Positions 1 to 7,376 of a stretch of 11,567 nucleotides of DNA are shown piece by piece; position 1 is the stretch's first letter, and the number at the start of each line of letters is the position of its first letter. The position numbers were made by a program, and so were the translations under genes. The stretch covers positions 1-11,567 of the forward strand of contig CAYZDE010000025.1 of assembly GCA_964477205.1 (NCBI GenBank). Direction: 5' to 3'. The notes below the pieces were generated by a model. It was not told where the DNA came from and made no database searches. It saw only the letters and a program-made list of their open reading frames with translations. Source of the DNA: UBA93 sp964477205 (GTDB lineage: Archaea; Micrarchaeota; Micrarchaeia; Norongarragalinales; Norongarragalinaceae).

Positions 1-639
1 CGCCGCGCCGGTAGTCGTCGGGATGATGCTCAACGCGGCAGCGCGCGAGCGCCTGTAATCTCGGTGGCGCGAGTCCAACAATTTCTGGTCGCCGGTGTAA
101 GCGTGAACCGTACTCATTAACCCGTTTTCAATCCCGAATGACTCGTGTAATACCTTGCACATCGGGGCAAGGCAATTCGTAGTGCACGAAGCCATTGAAA
201 TCACTTCGTGCTTCGGCTCCAAAACGGATTCATTGACTCCCGGAACCACGGTGACATCCGCCGGCTTGCCCGGGGCAGTCAATAATACTTTCTTCGCTCC
301 CGCAACAATGTGCTTGGCAGCGTCGTCCCGGGCGCGGAACACGCCGGTCGACTCTACAACCAAGTCTACACCCAGCTTCTTCCACGGAAGCTTGAGTGGG
401 TCGCGCTCTTGATAATAATTGAATTCAACCCCGTCCACGTTCATCGTGGTCTCAGTGAACGTCGCCTTCCCGGAGTACTTGCCGTGAACCGAATCGTACT
501 TCAATAAGTAAGCGGAAATCGCCGAGTCACCGGGGGTGTTCAAGGCAACGAGCTCGTGCTCCTTGAATAACTCCTTTTCCATGGCTGCGCGGAAAAAACA
601 ACGCCCAATCCTGCCGAAACCGTTAATCGCAATCCTCAT
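1..639 (-). CDS. gap: Glyceraldehyde-3-phosphate dehydrogenase, class I (bacterial type), C-terminus cut by window edge
   Basis: Cytosolic enzyme interconverting glyceraldehyde-3-phosphate and 1,3-bisphosphoglycerate. Read on the minus strand from ATG 637-639, the first 213 codons are present (the family is about 330 aa); the rest lies beyond base 1. Visible are the N-terminal Rossmann motif INGFGRIGR (residues 5-13), LLKYDSVHG near 45-53, the catalytic segment SCTTNC with Cys152, the catalytic His179 (STVHAY), and IIPTTTGAA at 205-213. This is the bacterial/eukaryotic class, not the usual archaeal type II enzyme. The three positions that select NAD+ in the Bacillus enzyme (Asp32, Leu187, Pro188) are Thr35, Ser190 and Arg191 here, which argues for NADP(H) use. 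A Shine-Dalgarno-like AGGGGGTG lies 8 nt before the ATG, supporting this start. Divergent from the Ca2+ ATPase gene. Confidence 0.96.
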   Translation of the reverse strand, partial: MRIAINGFGRIGRCFFRAAMEKELFKEHELVALNTPGDSAISAYLLKYDSVHGKYSGKATFTETTMNVDGVEFNYYQERDPLKLPWKKLGVDLVVESTGVFRARDDAAKHIVAGAKKVLLTAPGKPADVTVVPGVNESVLEPKHEVISMASCTTNCLAPMCKVLHESFGIENGLMSTVHAYTGDQKLLDSRHRDYRRSRAAALSIIPTTTGAA

Positions 640-647
640 TCACGGGA

Positions 648-655
648 CACCCCCT
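648..655 (-). promoter_or_regulatory. Shine-Dalgarno site of the GAPDH gene
   Basis: On the minus strand AGGGGGTG sits 8 nt before the GAPDH ATG and matches the archaeal consensus GGAGGTG with one mismatch. It indicates a leadered mRNA. A possible TATA-like element further upstream is CTTTAATT near 696-704 on the minus strand, which would give a leader of roughly 35 nt; that element is only a guess. Confidence 0.6.
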
Positions 656-700
656 ATTTAGCCGTTAGAACAGCCAAAATGCATTACTCAAAACTCGAAT

Positions 701-718
701 TAAAGGGTATTGCCTTTA
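701..718. repeat. Inverted repeat TAAAGG-N6-CCTTTA upstream of the ATPase promoter
   Basis: A perfect 6-bp inverted repeat with a 6-bp spacer lies between the divergent GAPDH and Ca2+ ATPase genes, just upstream of the ATPase TATA-like box at 732-740 and overlapping the possible GAPDH promoter. Size and position suit a small dimeric regulator, but such a short AT-rich repeat can occur by chance. Confidence 0.3.
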
Positions 719-731
719 CTAAACCAACGCG

Positions 732-740
732 CATAAAAAG
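732..740 (+). promoter_or_regulatory. TATA-like box of the Ca2+ ATPase gene
   Basis: CATAAAAAG is centred 28 bp upstream of the ATPase ATG at 764. Archaeal TATA boxes lie about 26 bp before the transcription start, so the mRNA would begin at or next to the start codon. No Shine-Dalgarno sequence precedes the ATG, consistent with a leaderless message. Confidence 0.5.
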
Positions 741-763
741 CGAAAACGGCTAAGCAATAACAC

Positions 764-3400
764 ATGACAAACTGGCACTCATTGGAAATAAAACAAGCAC
801 TCAAAGAGGCGCACTCAACTGAAAAAGGGCTGACTACCGGGCAAGCACTCAAGCGATTAAAGGAACTCGGAGAGAACGCGTTAAAGGAGGCGCCGGGTGA
901 AACATTACTCAGCAAGTTCCTGGGCCAATTCAACGACTTCATGATAATCATACTGATTATAGCCGCGATAATCTCCGCCGCCTTAGGCGAATTAATTGAC
1001 GCGGGAGCAATCGCCTTCATCGTGGTATTGAACGCGGCCCTCGGCTTCGTGCAAGAGTACCGCGCCGAGAAGGCGCTGCAAGCATTAAAGAAACTCTCGG
1101 CCTTGCAAGCCACGGCCGTTCGCAATGGAAAGCAAGTGCTCGTTGACGCCCGTAAAATCGTTCCAGGCGACGTGATAATCCTAAACGAAGGCGACCGCAT
1201 CCCTGCGGATTGCCGGCTAATCGAAAGCATCGGCCTGCGAATCGACGAGGCAGTGCTAACGGGCGAGTCTATGCCGGTAGAGAAGAACGCGAAGGCGTTA
1301 TTAAAGGAAAAAGCGGCTTTGGGTGAGCGCTCGAACTTGGCTTACAGTGGGACCGTAGTAGTGCGCGGCCGCGGGAAAGCGCTGGTAATCGAAACCGGAA
1401 TGAGCACGCAAATGGGGAGAATCGCCGAGCTCGTGCAGGAAACAAAAAAGGACAAAACGCCACTGCAAAAGCAATTAGCCGAGCTCGGAAAATTCCTCGG
1501 AATCGCCGCCCTCGCCGCCTGTGCAATAATATTCGGCGTAGGCATCACCACGGGCTATTCCGCACTGGAAATGTTCCTCATCGCCGTGAGCCTCGCCGTC
1601 GCAGCAATCCCGGAGGGATTGCCCGCCGTAGTAACTATTACGCTCGCCATCGGCGTGCAACGAATGGCCGCCAGGCACTCAATCATAAGAAAGCTCCCCG
1701 CGGTGGAAACGCTCGGAGCCGCCACCGTGATATGCAGCGACAAGACGGGCACGCTTACGAAGAACGAAATGACGGTGCGTGAAATGTACGCGGACAACAA
1801 GCGCGGCAGCGTCTCGGGGGAGGGATACGAATTAAAGGGCGCGTACTCCGGGCTGGCCCGCTCTAACAAGGCACTCTCGTCAATGCTGGAAACCGCCTGC
1901 CTGTGCAATAACTCTACCCTCGCCTTCGACGCGGAAAAGAAAAAGGCGAGCGTACTAGGCGACCCCACGGAAGCGAGCCTACTCGTTGCAGCAGCAAAAG
2001 CCGGAATCGAATACGAGGCATTAAGGAAAAAGTTTGAGTTCGCTTCAGAAAACCCTTTCACTTCAGAACGCAAAATGATGAGCGTCACGCGCGGGCACGG
2101 GAAGGGCTATCGCGTTCATGCAAAAGGCGCTCCGGAAGAATTGTTGAAGAAGTGCAACCGAATCCTGAAAGGAGACCGCATAGTCAAGCTCACGCCGGCG
2201 GAGAAAAAGAGAGTTCTCGAAGAGAACGAGAGGATGGCGTCGAAAGCGCTGCGCGTACTAGGATTTGCATTCAAGGACTCTAAAAAGAAAGACAACTCGG
2301 AGGATTCACTCGTGTTCCTCGGGCTAGCCGGCATGATGGACCCGCCTAGGCCCGAAGCCGCCGAAGCCATACGCTTATGCAAGCAAGCCGGAATCAAGGT
2401 GGTAATGATTACCGGAGACAACCCGGCAACCGCCGCGGCAATCGGCCGCGAACTCGGCTTAATGGGCAAGGATGCCCGCGAGCTCACGGGCCCGAAACTC
2501 GATGAGATGCATAACCTCGAGCAAGTCGTGGAAGACGTGCGCATTTACGCGCGCGTGTCGCCCGAGCACAAGCTAATGATAGTGAACGCGCTCAAGGCGC
2601 GCGGGGAAATCGTAGCCATGACCGGAGACGGCGTGAACGACGCTCCGGCAATAAAGCGCGCGGACATCGGAATCAGCATGGGCATCACGGGAACGGACGT
2701 AACCAAGGAAGCCAGCGAGATGATAATCACCGACGACAACTTCGCGAGCATCGTCTCGGCTATTGAAGAAGGCCGCACGATTTACTCGAACATCGTGAAA
2801 GCCGTAACGTACCTGGTGTCCTGTAATATCGGAGAAATAATCACCATATTCGTAGCCATAATAGGGGGTTTGGCTTCCCCGCTGGCGCCAATTCAAATCC
2901 TTTGGATGAACCTGGTAACGGACAGCATGCCCGCCTTGGCCTTGGCGGTTGAGCCGACCGAAGCCAACGCCATGAAGCGCAAGCCACGCGAGAAAAACAA
3001 GCAGATACTCGGCCTGCACAACGCCAAACGCATTGCAATCGTGGGCACGTGGATGGCCGCGGGCACCCTGTTATTATACTCGCATTACTTACCGCAAGGA
3101 TACGAGAAAGCAGCGACCGTAGCGTTCACCACGCTCGTTATTTTCCAACTATTCTACGCACTCGACTCGCGCAGTCAATCATTGAGCCTCAATAAACTCG
3201 GTTTACTGTCCAACAAGTGGATGCTCGCATCCATCGCCGCCGCAATCGCGCTACAAGTGTTCATAATAACGCACCCCGCGGCTCAAGTAATATTCAAGAC
3301 AGTTGCAATCGGCCTTGGCGATTACGCGCTAATACTCGCGGTGACTTCGTCGCTCTTAATCGCGTCGCAAGCGTGGAAAATGTTCAAAGCGCGCTCTTGA
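764..3400 (+). CDS. P-type (P2A) Ca2+-transporting ATPase
   Basis: Membrane pump that uses ATP to export Ca2+ from the cytoplasm. At 878 aa it is full length with all parts in order: N-terminal cation-ATPase segment (about 1-45); M1/M2 (45-100); actuator domain with TGES at 166-169; M4 with PEGLP (Glu284, equivalent to SERCA Glu309); phosphorylation motif DKTGT with Asp326; nucleotide-site KGAPE with Lys454; hinge motif TGDGVND at 620-626; M5 with NIGE (Asn688, Glu691); M6 with NLVTD (Asn716, Thr719, Asp720); and M7-M10 to the end. The M4-M6 ligands match SERCA-type Ca2+ sites. In M8 the residue aligning with SERCA Glu908 appears to be Gln (VIFQLF), so site I may be altered. The start has no Shine-Dalgarno sequence but a TATA-like box at leaderless distance. 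The 3' end overlaps the convergent PEP synthase gene by 17 bp. Mn2+ transport is a possible alternative or additional role. Confidence 0.95.
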   Translation: MTNWHSLEIKQALKEAHSTEKGLTTGQALKRLKELGENALKEAPGETLLSKFLGQFNDFMIIILIIAAIISAALGELIDAGAIAFIVVLNAALGFVQEYRAEKALQALKKLSALQATAVRNGKQVLVDARKIVPGDVIILNEGDRIPADCRLIESIGLRIDEAVLTGESMPVEKNAKALLKEKAALGERSNLAYSGTVVVRGRGKALVIETGMSTQMGRIAELVQETKKDKTPLQKQLAELGKFLGIAALAACAIIFGVGITTGYSALEMFLIAVSLAVAAIPEGLPAVVTITLAIGVQRMAARHSIIRKLPAVETLGAATVICSDKTGTLTKNEMTVREMYADNKRGSVSGEGYELKGAYSGLARSNKALSSMLETACLCNNSTLAFDAEKKKASVLGDPTEASLLVAAAKAGIEYEALRKKFEFASENPFTSERKMMSVTRGHGKGYRVHAKGAPEELLKKCNRILKGDRIVKLTPAEKKRVLEENERMASKALRVLGFAFKDSKKKDNSEDSLVFLGLAGMMDPPRPEAAEAIRLCKQAGIKVVMITGDNPATAAAIGRELGLMGKDARELTGPKLDEMHNLEQVVEDVRIYARVSPEHKLMIVNALKARGEIVAMTGDGVNDAPAIKRADIGISMGITGTDVTKEASEMIITDDNFASIVSAIEEGRTIYSNIVKAVTYLVSCNIGEIITIFVAIIGGLASPLAPIQILWMNLVTDSMPALALAVEPTEANAMKRKPREKNKQILGLHNAKRIAIVGTWMAAGTLLLYSHYLPQGYEKAATVAFTTLVIFQLFYALDSRSQSLSLNKLGLLSNKWMLASIAAAIALQVFIITHPAAQVIFKTVAIGLGDYALILAVTSSLLIASQAWKMFKARS

Positions 3401-5699
3401 GCAGGACGCGCAACTCCGCTTCCGCTACCGTGCGGCGCGTCTTCTCTATTACGTCAGGGTTAACGCTAATGCTGTCGATTCCCATTTCCACCAGGGCTTC
3501 CGCGAAGTCCGGGTAATTACTCGGCGCTTGGCCGCACAAGCTCACCTTAACGCCGTGCTCGTGGCAAGCGTCGATTACTTTTTCAACGCTGCGCAGCACC
3601 GCAGGGTCGCGCTCGTCAAAGTCCTCGGCTACTATCGGCGAGTCCCTGTCCACTCCGAGCGTTAGCTGCGTCAAGTCATTACTCCCGATGCTCATGAAAT
3701 CGATTCCGACCTGGCAGAACTCGCGCGCGAGTATGACCGTCGAGGGAACCTCGCACATTATCCCGAACTTGAAATCGTTAGTCCGGCGCAAGCCCGAGTC
3801 AAGCACGATTTGCTTGCACACTTCCAACTCGCGAATCGTGCGCACGAAGGGAATCATCAACCACAAATTCTTGAGCTTGTACTTCTCGCGCACGCGCTTA
3901 ATCGCCTCGAGCTCTAGCTTGAAAACCGTCGGGTCCTTCACGTAACGGAAGCACCCGCGGTACCCTATCATCGGGTTCTCCTCGTCCGGCTCGAATTCCG
4001 CCCCTCCCTCGAGGCCCTTGTACTCATTAGACTTAAAGTCATTAGCACGGTAAACCACGGGCCTAGGGTAAAAAGCCGCACAAACCTTGCGCATCCCGCG
4101 CGCTAATGCCTCGACGAACTCCTCGGACTTGCCTTCCTTCACCAACGCTAGCGGGTGCTTTCCAAGTCCGGCAATCATGAATTCAGCGCGCATCAACCCT
4201 ACTCCATCGCAATTTTTCGCGGCGATTTCCTCGGCGCGCTCAGGCGCGGCAAGGTTAACGTAAATGCGCGTTCCAGTCGGCACGAAAGAGCCGCCGGACA
4301 ACGCATTGGATTCAATTGGCTTGGACGCTTCGACCACTCCGTCGAAAACCAATCCGTTCACCGCGTCAACGGTTATCTGCTGCCCGCCCTTTAGAACGCT
4401 GGTAGCGTGCTCCGTGCCGACAATGCAAGGCACGCCGAGCTCGCGGCTAACTATCGCAGCGTGGCAAGTCATGCCTCCCTCGTCAGTGACAATGGCCGCG
4501 GCACGCTTCATAGCGGGAACAAAGTCAGGGGAAGTCATGCGGGCAACTAGAACATCGCCTTTCTTCAATTTGTAGCCGTCCTTTGCGCCCGTAATAATAC
4601 ACACCGGCCCGCTAGCCGAGCCCGGCGAAGCGCCGGCACCCTGCAACAAAATTTTAGCGTCGTCAATTGAAGCCGTTTCAACCCCCTCCTTTCCTTCACT
4701 TTCATTAGGCCCTGCCTTCTTCGCCAGCGTGGTAATCGGCCTGCTCTGCACTATGAATAATTCCTTTCCTTCCACCGCAAACTCTATATCCTGCGGCTTG
4801 CCGTAATGCTCTTCAATCTTCTTACCGTAATGCGCGAGGCCCTTCACCTCCCCATCGGAAAGCTTCTGCTTCTTCCTCTCCGCTTCGGGAACCTCCCGCC
4901 ATTCAATGCCGTCGGCAGAGCGGTCTACGTAACGCGATTGCTCAACGATTTCACGCGACTTTATCTCCATGGACTCCTTGTCCACTATGAAGCGATCCGG
5001 AGTAACCGAGCCGGAAACAATAGCCTCGCCCAAACCGTAACCGCCTTCAATCATTATTTCGGTTTCGTCGCTGGTCACCGGATTCGCCGTGAACATGACG
5101 CCGCTCTTCTCACTATTCACGAGCTTCTGCACTACTACCGCAATCCCTACTTGTAAATGGTCAAAGCCGTTATGCTCTCGGTAGTACATCGCACGCGCCT
5201 CGAACAATGAAGCCCAACAATCCTGAACCGACTTAACCAACGCTTCAGCACCTTTCACGTTCAAGAAAGTCGCTTGCTGCCCTGCAAAACTCGCTTCAGG
5301 CAAGTCCTCGGCAGTCGCACTACTGCGCACGGCTACGGCAACTTCCTGGCTGGCTGCGGGCATCAAGCTAACTCCGCACAACTTATTGTAAGCGCGCACT
5401 ATGTCCGCCGAAGTCTCCTTTGGCATGCGAGCAGCCTTAATCGCACCCTTAATCGCGTCGCTGGTCTTATTCAGCGCCGCTTGGTCGTCAACGTCTAAAC
5501 CATTACACTCGTCCTCAATCAAGTCGCGCAAAGCGTTCTGTTCAACGAAGTCAAAGTACGCTCCGCTGGAAACAATAAATCCCGGAGGTACGGGAAAGCC
5601 CGAGTTAGCCATTTCCGCGAGGCTCGCTCCCTTGCCGCCGGCCTCGGCTAAATTCTCCTTGGATAATTCGTTAAACCAATATATTTTATTCACAGTCAA
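3384..5699 (-). CDS. ppsA: Phosphoenolpyruvate synthase (pyruvate, water dikinase)
   Basis: Cytosolic enzyme converting pyruvate, ATP and water to phosphoenolpyruvate, AMP and phosphate: the entry step of gluconeogenesis, and in some archaea also run towards pyruvate. The 771 aa are near family length. Domains: N-terminal ATP-grasp nucleotide-binding domain (about 10-325), with GGKGASLAEM near 22-31, AVRSSATAEDLPEASFAGQ, and IVQSRPITT at its end; swivelling phosphohistidine domain with GGMTCHAAI (His413); and C-terminal PEP/pyruvate TIM barrel ending in SLCGQAPS (catalytic Cys722) and SVNPD. The start is non-ATG: TTG at 5697-5699, or GTG two codons in (5691-5693). An in-frame stop lies four codons upstream of the TTG. 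A GGGGT element is 9 nt from the GTG but only 3 nt from the TTG, so the GTG may be the real start. Divergent from a membrane-protein gene across a shared TATA-like palindrome. Confidence 0.96.
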   Translation of the reverse strand: MTVNKIYWFNELSKENLAEAGGKGASLAEMANSGFPVPPGFIVSSGAYFDFVEQNALRDLIEDECNGLDVDDQAALNKTSDAIKGAIKAARMPKETSADIVRAYNKLCGVSLMPAASQEVAVAVRSSATAEDLPEASFAGQQATFLNVKGAEALVKSVQDCWASLFEARAMYYREHNGFDHLQVGIAVVVQKLVNSEKSGVMFTANPVTSDETEIMIEGGYGLGEAIVSGSVTPDRFIVDKESMEIKSREIVEQSRYVDRSADGIEWREVPEAERKKQKLSDGEVKGLAHYGKKIEEHYGKPQDIEFAVEGKELFIVQSRPITTLAKKAGPNESEGKEGVETASIDDAKILLQGAGASPGSASGPVCIITGAKDGYKLKKGDVLVARMTSPDFVPAMKRAAAIVTDEGGMTCHAAIVSRELGVPCIVGTEHATSVLKGGQQITVDAVNGLVFDGVVEASKPIESNALSGGSFVPTGTRIYVNLAAPERAEEIAAKNCDGVGLMRAEFMIAGLGKHPLALVKEGKSEEFVEALARGMRKVCAAFYPRPVVYRANDFKSNEYKGLEGGAEFEPDEENPMIGYRGCFRYVKDPTVFKLELEAIKRVREKYKLKNLWLMIPFVRTIRELEVCKQIVLDSGLRRTNDFKFGIMCEVPSTVILAREFCQVGIDFMSIGSNDLTQLTLGVDRDSPIVAEDFDERDPAVLRSVEKVIDACHEHGVKVSLCGQAPSNYPDFAEALVEMGIDSISVNPDVIEKTRRTVAEAELRVLLKSAL

Positions 5700-5726
5700 C
5701 AGACCCCGATATCATTAAGCAAAGTT

Positions 5727-5736
5727 GTTTTAAAAC
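5727..5736. promoter_or_regulatory. Palindromic TATA-like box shared by divergent genes
   Basis: GTTTTAAAAC is its own reverse complement and is the only strong AT-rich core in the 58 bp between the PEP synthase and membrane-protein genes. Its centre is 26.5 bp from the plus-strand ATG at 5758, an exact leaderless spacing. It is 32.5 bp from the PEP synthase TTG, or 38.5 bp from the GTG, which would leave a leader of only a few bases. One box could therefore serve both directions. Confidence 0.5.
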
Positions 5737-5757
5737 TCGACGGAGTATTCGTTAAGC

Positions 5758-6411
5758 ATGGACAAGAAGCTCGTTTTCCTATTATTATTTGCAGTGCTTG
5801 CCTTGACCGCCAGCCAAATCAATTATGCATCGGTAATCGGCACTGAAGGCGCCCAATTCACGTTCTTCCAATTCATAGGGCCAATAGGCGGCCAACTATT
5901 CTCGCCAATGCTGGGCGCGCTCGCAGTAGTCCTCGTCAAAGTCGCGGGGTCCGTGTTAAACAACGCGGCATTCGAGTGGATGACCCTCGCGCGCTTGTTA
6001 CCAGCCGCAGCCGGCGCGTACTATTACGGCACGCGCAAAAAGCAGGTGCTCGCCGTGCCGCTAGTGGCAATTGCCTTGTTCTTATTACACCCTGAAGGCG
6101 CAGCCGCCTGGGCTTACTCATTATTCTGGCTCGTCCCGTTCATTGCAACTCGCTTCGACCACCCGCTCGCTCGCGCCTTCGGCTCCACTTTCACGGCGCA
6201 CGCAATCGGCTCGGTAGTATTCTTATACGCGTTCAACATACCCGCCGCAATCTGGTGGGGTTTAATTCCGATAACACTCGCGGAACGCACGCTATTCGCA
6301 TTCGGAATAACCGGCGCTGCAATCGCCTTTAACACAATCGCTTCACGCGTTTCTCAGGCAATGGAATGCATTAACGTGGACCCGCGTCTAGTCCTTCGCA
6401 TTCAACTCTGA
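5758..6411 (+). CDS. Integral membrane protein, about six helices, resembling an ECF transporter S component
   Basis: I do not recognise this 217-aa protein with certainty. It has about six hydrophobic segments: 5-25, 33-64, 76-90, 96-110, 117-130 and 141-195 (probably two helices). Marked motifs are QFTFFQFIGPIGGQ at 33-46, followed by SPMLGALAVVLVK, the pattern ARLLPAAAGAYYYG at 78-91, TFTAHAIGS at 144-152 and ITLAERTLFAFG at 172-183. The small size, the glycine/proline-rich loop after helix 1 and the late Glu-Arg pair recall substrate-binding S components of energy-coupling-factor vitamin transporters. No energising subunits are in view. The first segment could also be a signal anchor. It probably has a leaderless mRNA, with the palindromic TATA-like box 26.5 bp upstream and shared with PEP synthase. 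Its last 24 bp overlap the convergent methyltransferase gene. Role unknown; the membrane location is safe, the transporter idea is not. Confidence 0.85.
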   Translation: MDKKLVFLLLFAVLALTASQINYASVIGTEGAQFTFFQFIGPIGGQLFSPMLGALAVVLVKVAGSVLNNAAFEWMTLARLLPAAAGAYYYGTRKKQVLAVPLVAIALFLLHPEGAAAWAYSLFWLVPFIATRFDHPLARAFGSTFTAHAIGSVVFLYAFNIPAAIWWGLIPITLAERTLFAFGITGAAIAFNTIASRVSQAMECINVDPRLVLRIQL

Positions 6412-7062
6412 AAAAGCCACTAAAAGAGTTCTCGCTTCATTATCCGAGAGGCCCGCCCGGCCTAAAGCGCGCTCGAAAGCCCTCACTACCTTACGCTTGT
6501 CCTTAATGCGTGCGCGCTCCTCCACGGCTAAGGCGAAAAACTCCTCGATTTGCTTTACATCACGCCTCTTCGCGCGCGCGTAAAGTGACTTCTTCCCCTT
6601 GAACAACTCGTAGAAAACCACGGCAACGGCGTGCGACAAGTTGAGCACTTGGTGCTCATCGCTAGCGGAAATAGTAGCGAAGAAATCGCACTCGCCGCAC
6701 TCCTCCTTGGACAGCCCGGACCCCTCGCTGCCGAAAACAATAGCGGCATTACGCGAGCTCGCCAAACGCTCTTTTAATTCACCCAAAGGAATGCAATTCT
6801 TAAACTCGGTTTTTCGAAAGCGCTTGGGCGCGCCCGTCGTGCCAACTACCACGTCACAACCCTCCACTGCTTCCTCCAAGGTCTCGCAGATCTTGGCCTT
6901 CGAGAGTACTTCTTCGGAGTGCTTGGCGAATTTTTTGGCTTCAAAGCCAAGCGGGCACTTTGGCTTGACTATGGCTAAGTCCTTGACGCCAAAATTCTTG
7001 ATTACCCGGCAAACGCTCCCCACGTTCAAATCGTGTAGGGGCCGCACTAAAACGGCTCTCAC
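6388..7062 (-). CDS. trmJ: TrmJ-like tRNA (cytidine/uridine-2'-O-)-methyltransferase, SPOUT/TrmH superfamily
   Basis: Probably transfers a methyl group from SAM to a ribose 2'-OH in tRNA; TrmJ acts at position 32. The SPOUT trefoil-knot motifs are all present. Motif 1 is NVGSVCRVIKNFG, where the conserved Asn and Arg are expected. Motif 2 is IVFGSEGSGLS. Motif 3 is LNLSHAVAVVFYEL. A charged C-terminal extension of about 65 aa contains ERALGRAGLSDNE, as in TrmJ, and separates it from shorter TrmL proteins. I chose GTG 7060-7062 as start: it overlaps the stop of the upstream 97-aa gene as GTGA, an AGGGG lies 10 nt before it, and it places the first strand (RAVLVRP) right at the N-terminus as in relatives. 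A GTG at 7081-7083 would add seven residues (231 aa) but has no ribosome site. It is translationally coupled to the upstream gene. The substrate could also be another tRNA position or rRNA. Confidence 0.88.
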   Translation of the reverse strand: MRAVLVRPLHDLNVGSVCRVIKNFGVKDLAIVKPKCPLGFEAKKFAKHSEEVLSKAKICETLEEAVEGCDVVVGTTGAPKRFRKTEFKNCIPLGELKERLASSRNAAIVFGSEGSGLSKEECGECDFFATISASDEHQVLNLSHAVAVVFYELFKGKKSLYARAKRRDVKQIEEFFALAVEERARIKDKRKVVRAFERALGRAGLSDNEARTLLVAFSELNAKD

Positions 7063-7352
7063 TTCGAACGTTCCCCTAGCCACTTGAACGCTGGCTCTTC
7101 GGGCACAACGCCGCTTCCAAGAGCCCGTATATACGCTTTCAATAAGTCGTGTGCCTTGACCTCGTGGCCGCGCTCTCCTGGCTCGTAATTGCGTTCAACG
7201 AAGCGCACGAATTCGTGTACGCCCTCACCCTTCAGGCCCTCGTGTAATGACTCGAAACTACGCCTAAGGGGAGAGTCAGAGGGCACACTCGCGGACTCTC
7301 GAAAAGCTAAATCCACCATTTCCGTGCGGCGGGGCCGTAACTCTTGTTCCAT
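7059..7352 (-). CDS. Small protein of unknown function upstream of trmJ
   Basis: A 97-aa, mixed-charge, probably helical soluble protein with no signal peptide or membrane segment. I do not recognise a family. Readable features are an Arg/Glu-rich N-terminus (EQELRPRRTEM), a probable helix SLRRSFESLHEGL-like stretch around 28-42, a second helix FVRFVERNYEPGERG around 48-62, and a last helix AHDLLKAYIRALG around 67-79. There are no Cys residues and no catalytic motif I can name. It is first in an operon with the TrmJ-like gene, whose start overlaps its stop by 4 bp (GTGA), so the two are probably made together; a role linked to tRNA modification or translation is only an inference. A TTTAAA box centred 27.5 bp before its ATG at 7350-7352 suggests a leaderless message and supports this start. 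Confidence 0.7.
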   Translation of the reverse strand: MEQELRPRRTEMVDLAFRESASVPSDSPLRRSFESLHEGLKGEGVHEFVRFVERNYEPGERGHEVKAHDLLKAYIRALGSGVVPEEPAFKWLGERSK

Positions 7353-7376
7353 GGTAAAGCATATGATTTAAAAGCC

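Noticed and set aside
700..1230. 176-aa open frame on the minus strand opposite the Ca2+ ATPase.
   Set aside because: Serine/alanine-rich composition typical of the reverse frame of a real gene, no motif, and it lies over well-conserved ATPase domains.
5686..5715. Ten-codon reading frame (ATG ... TAA) on the minus strand overlapping the PEP synthase start, a possible upstream regulatory ORF.
   Set aside because: Its ATG is only about 16-18 bp from the centre of the TATA-like box, upstream of the predicted transcription start near 5705, so it is probably not transcribed.
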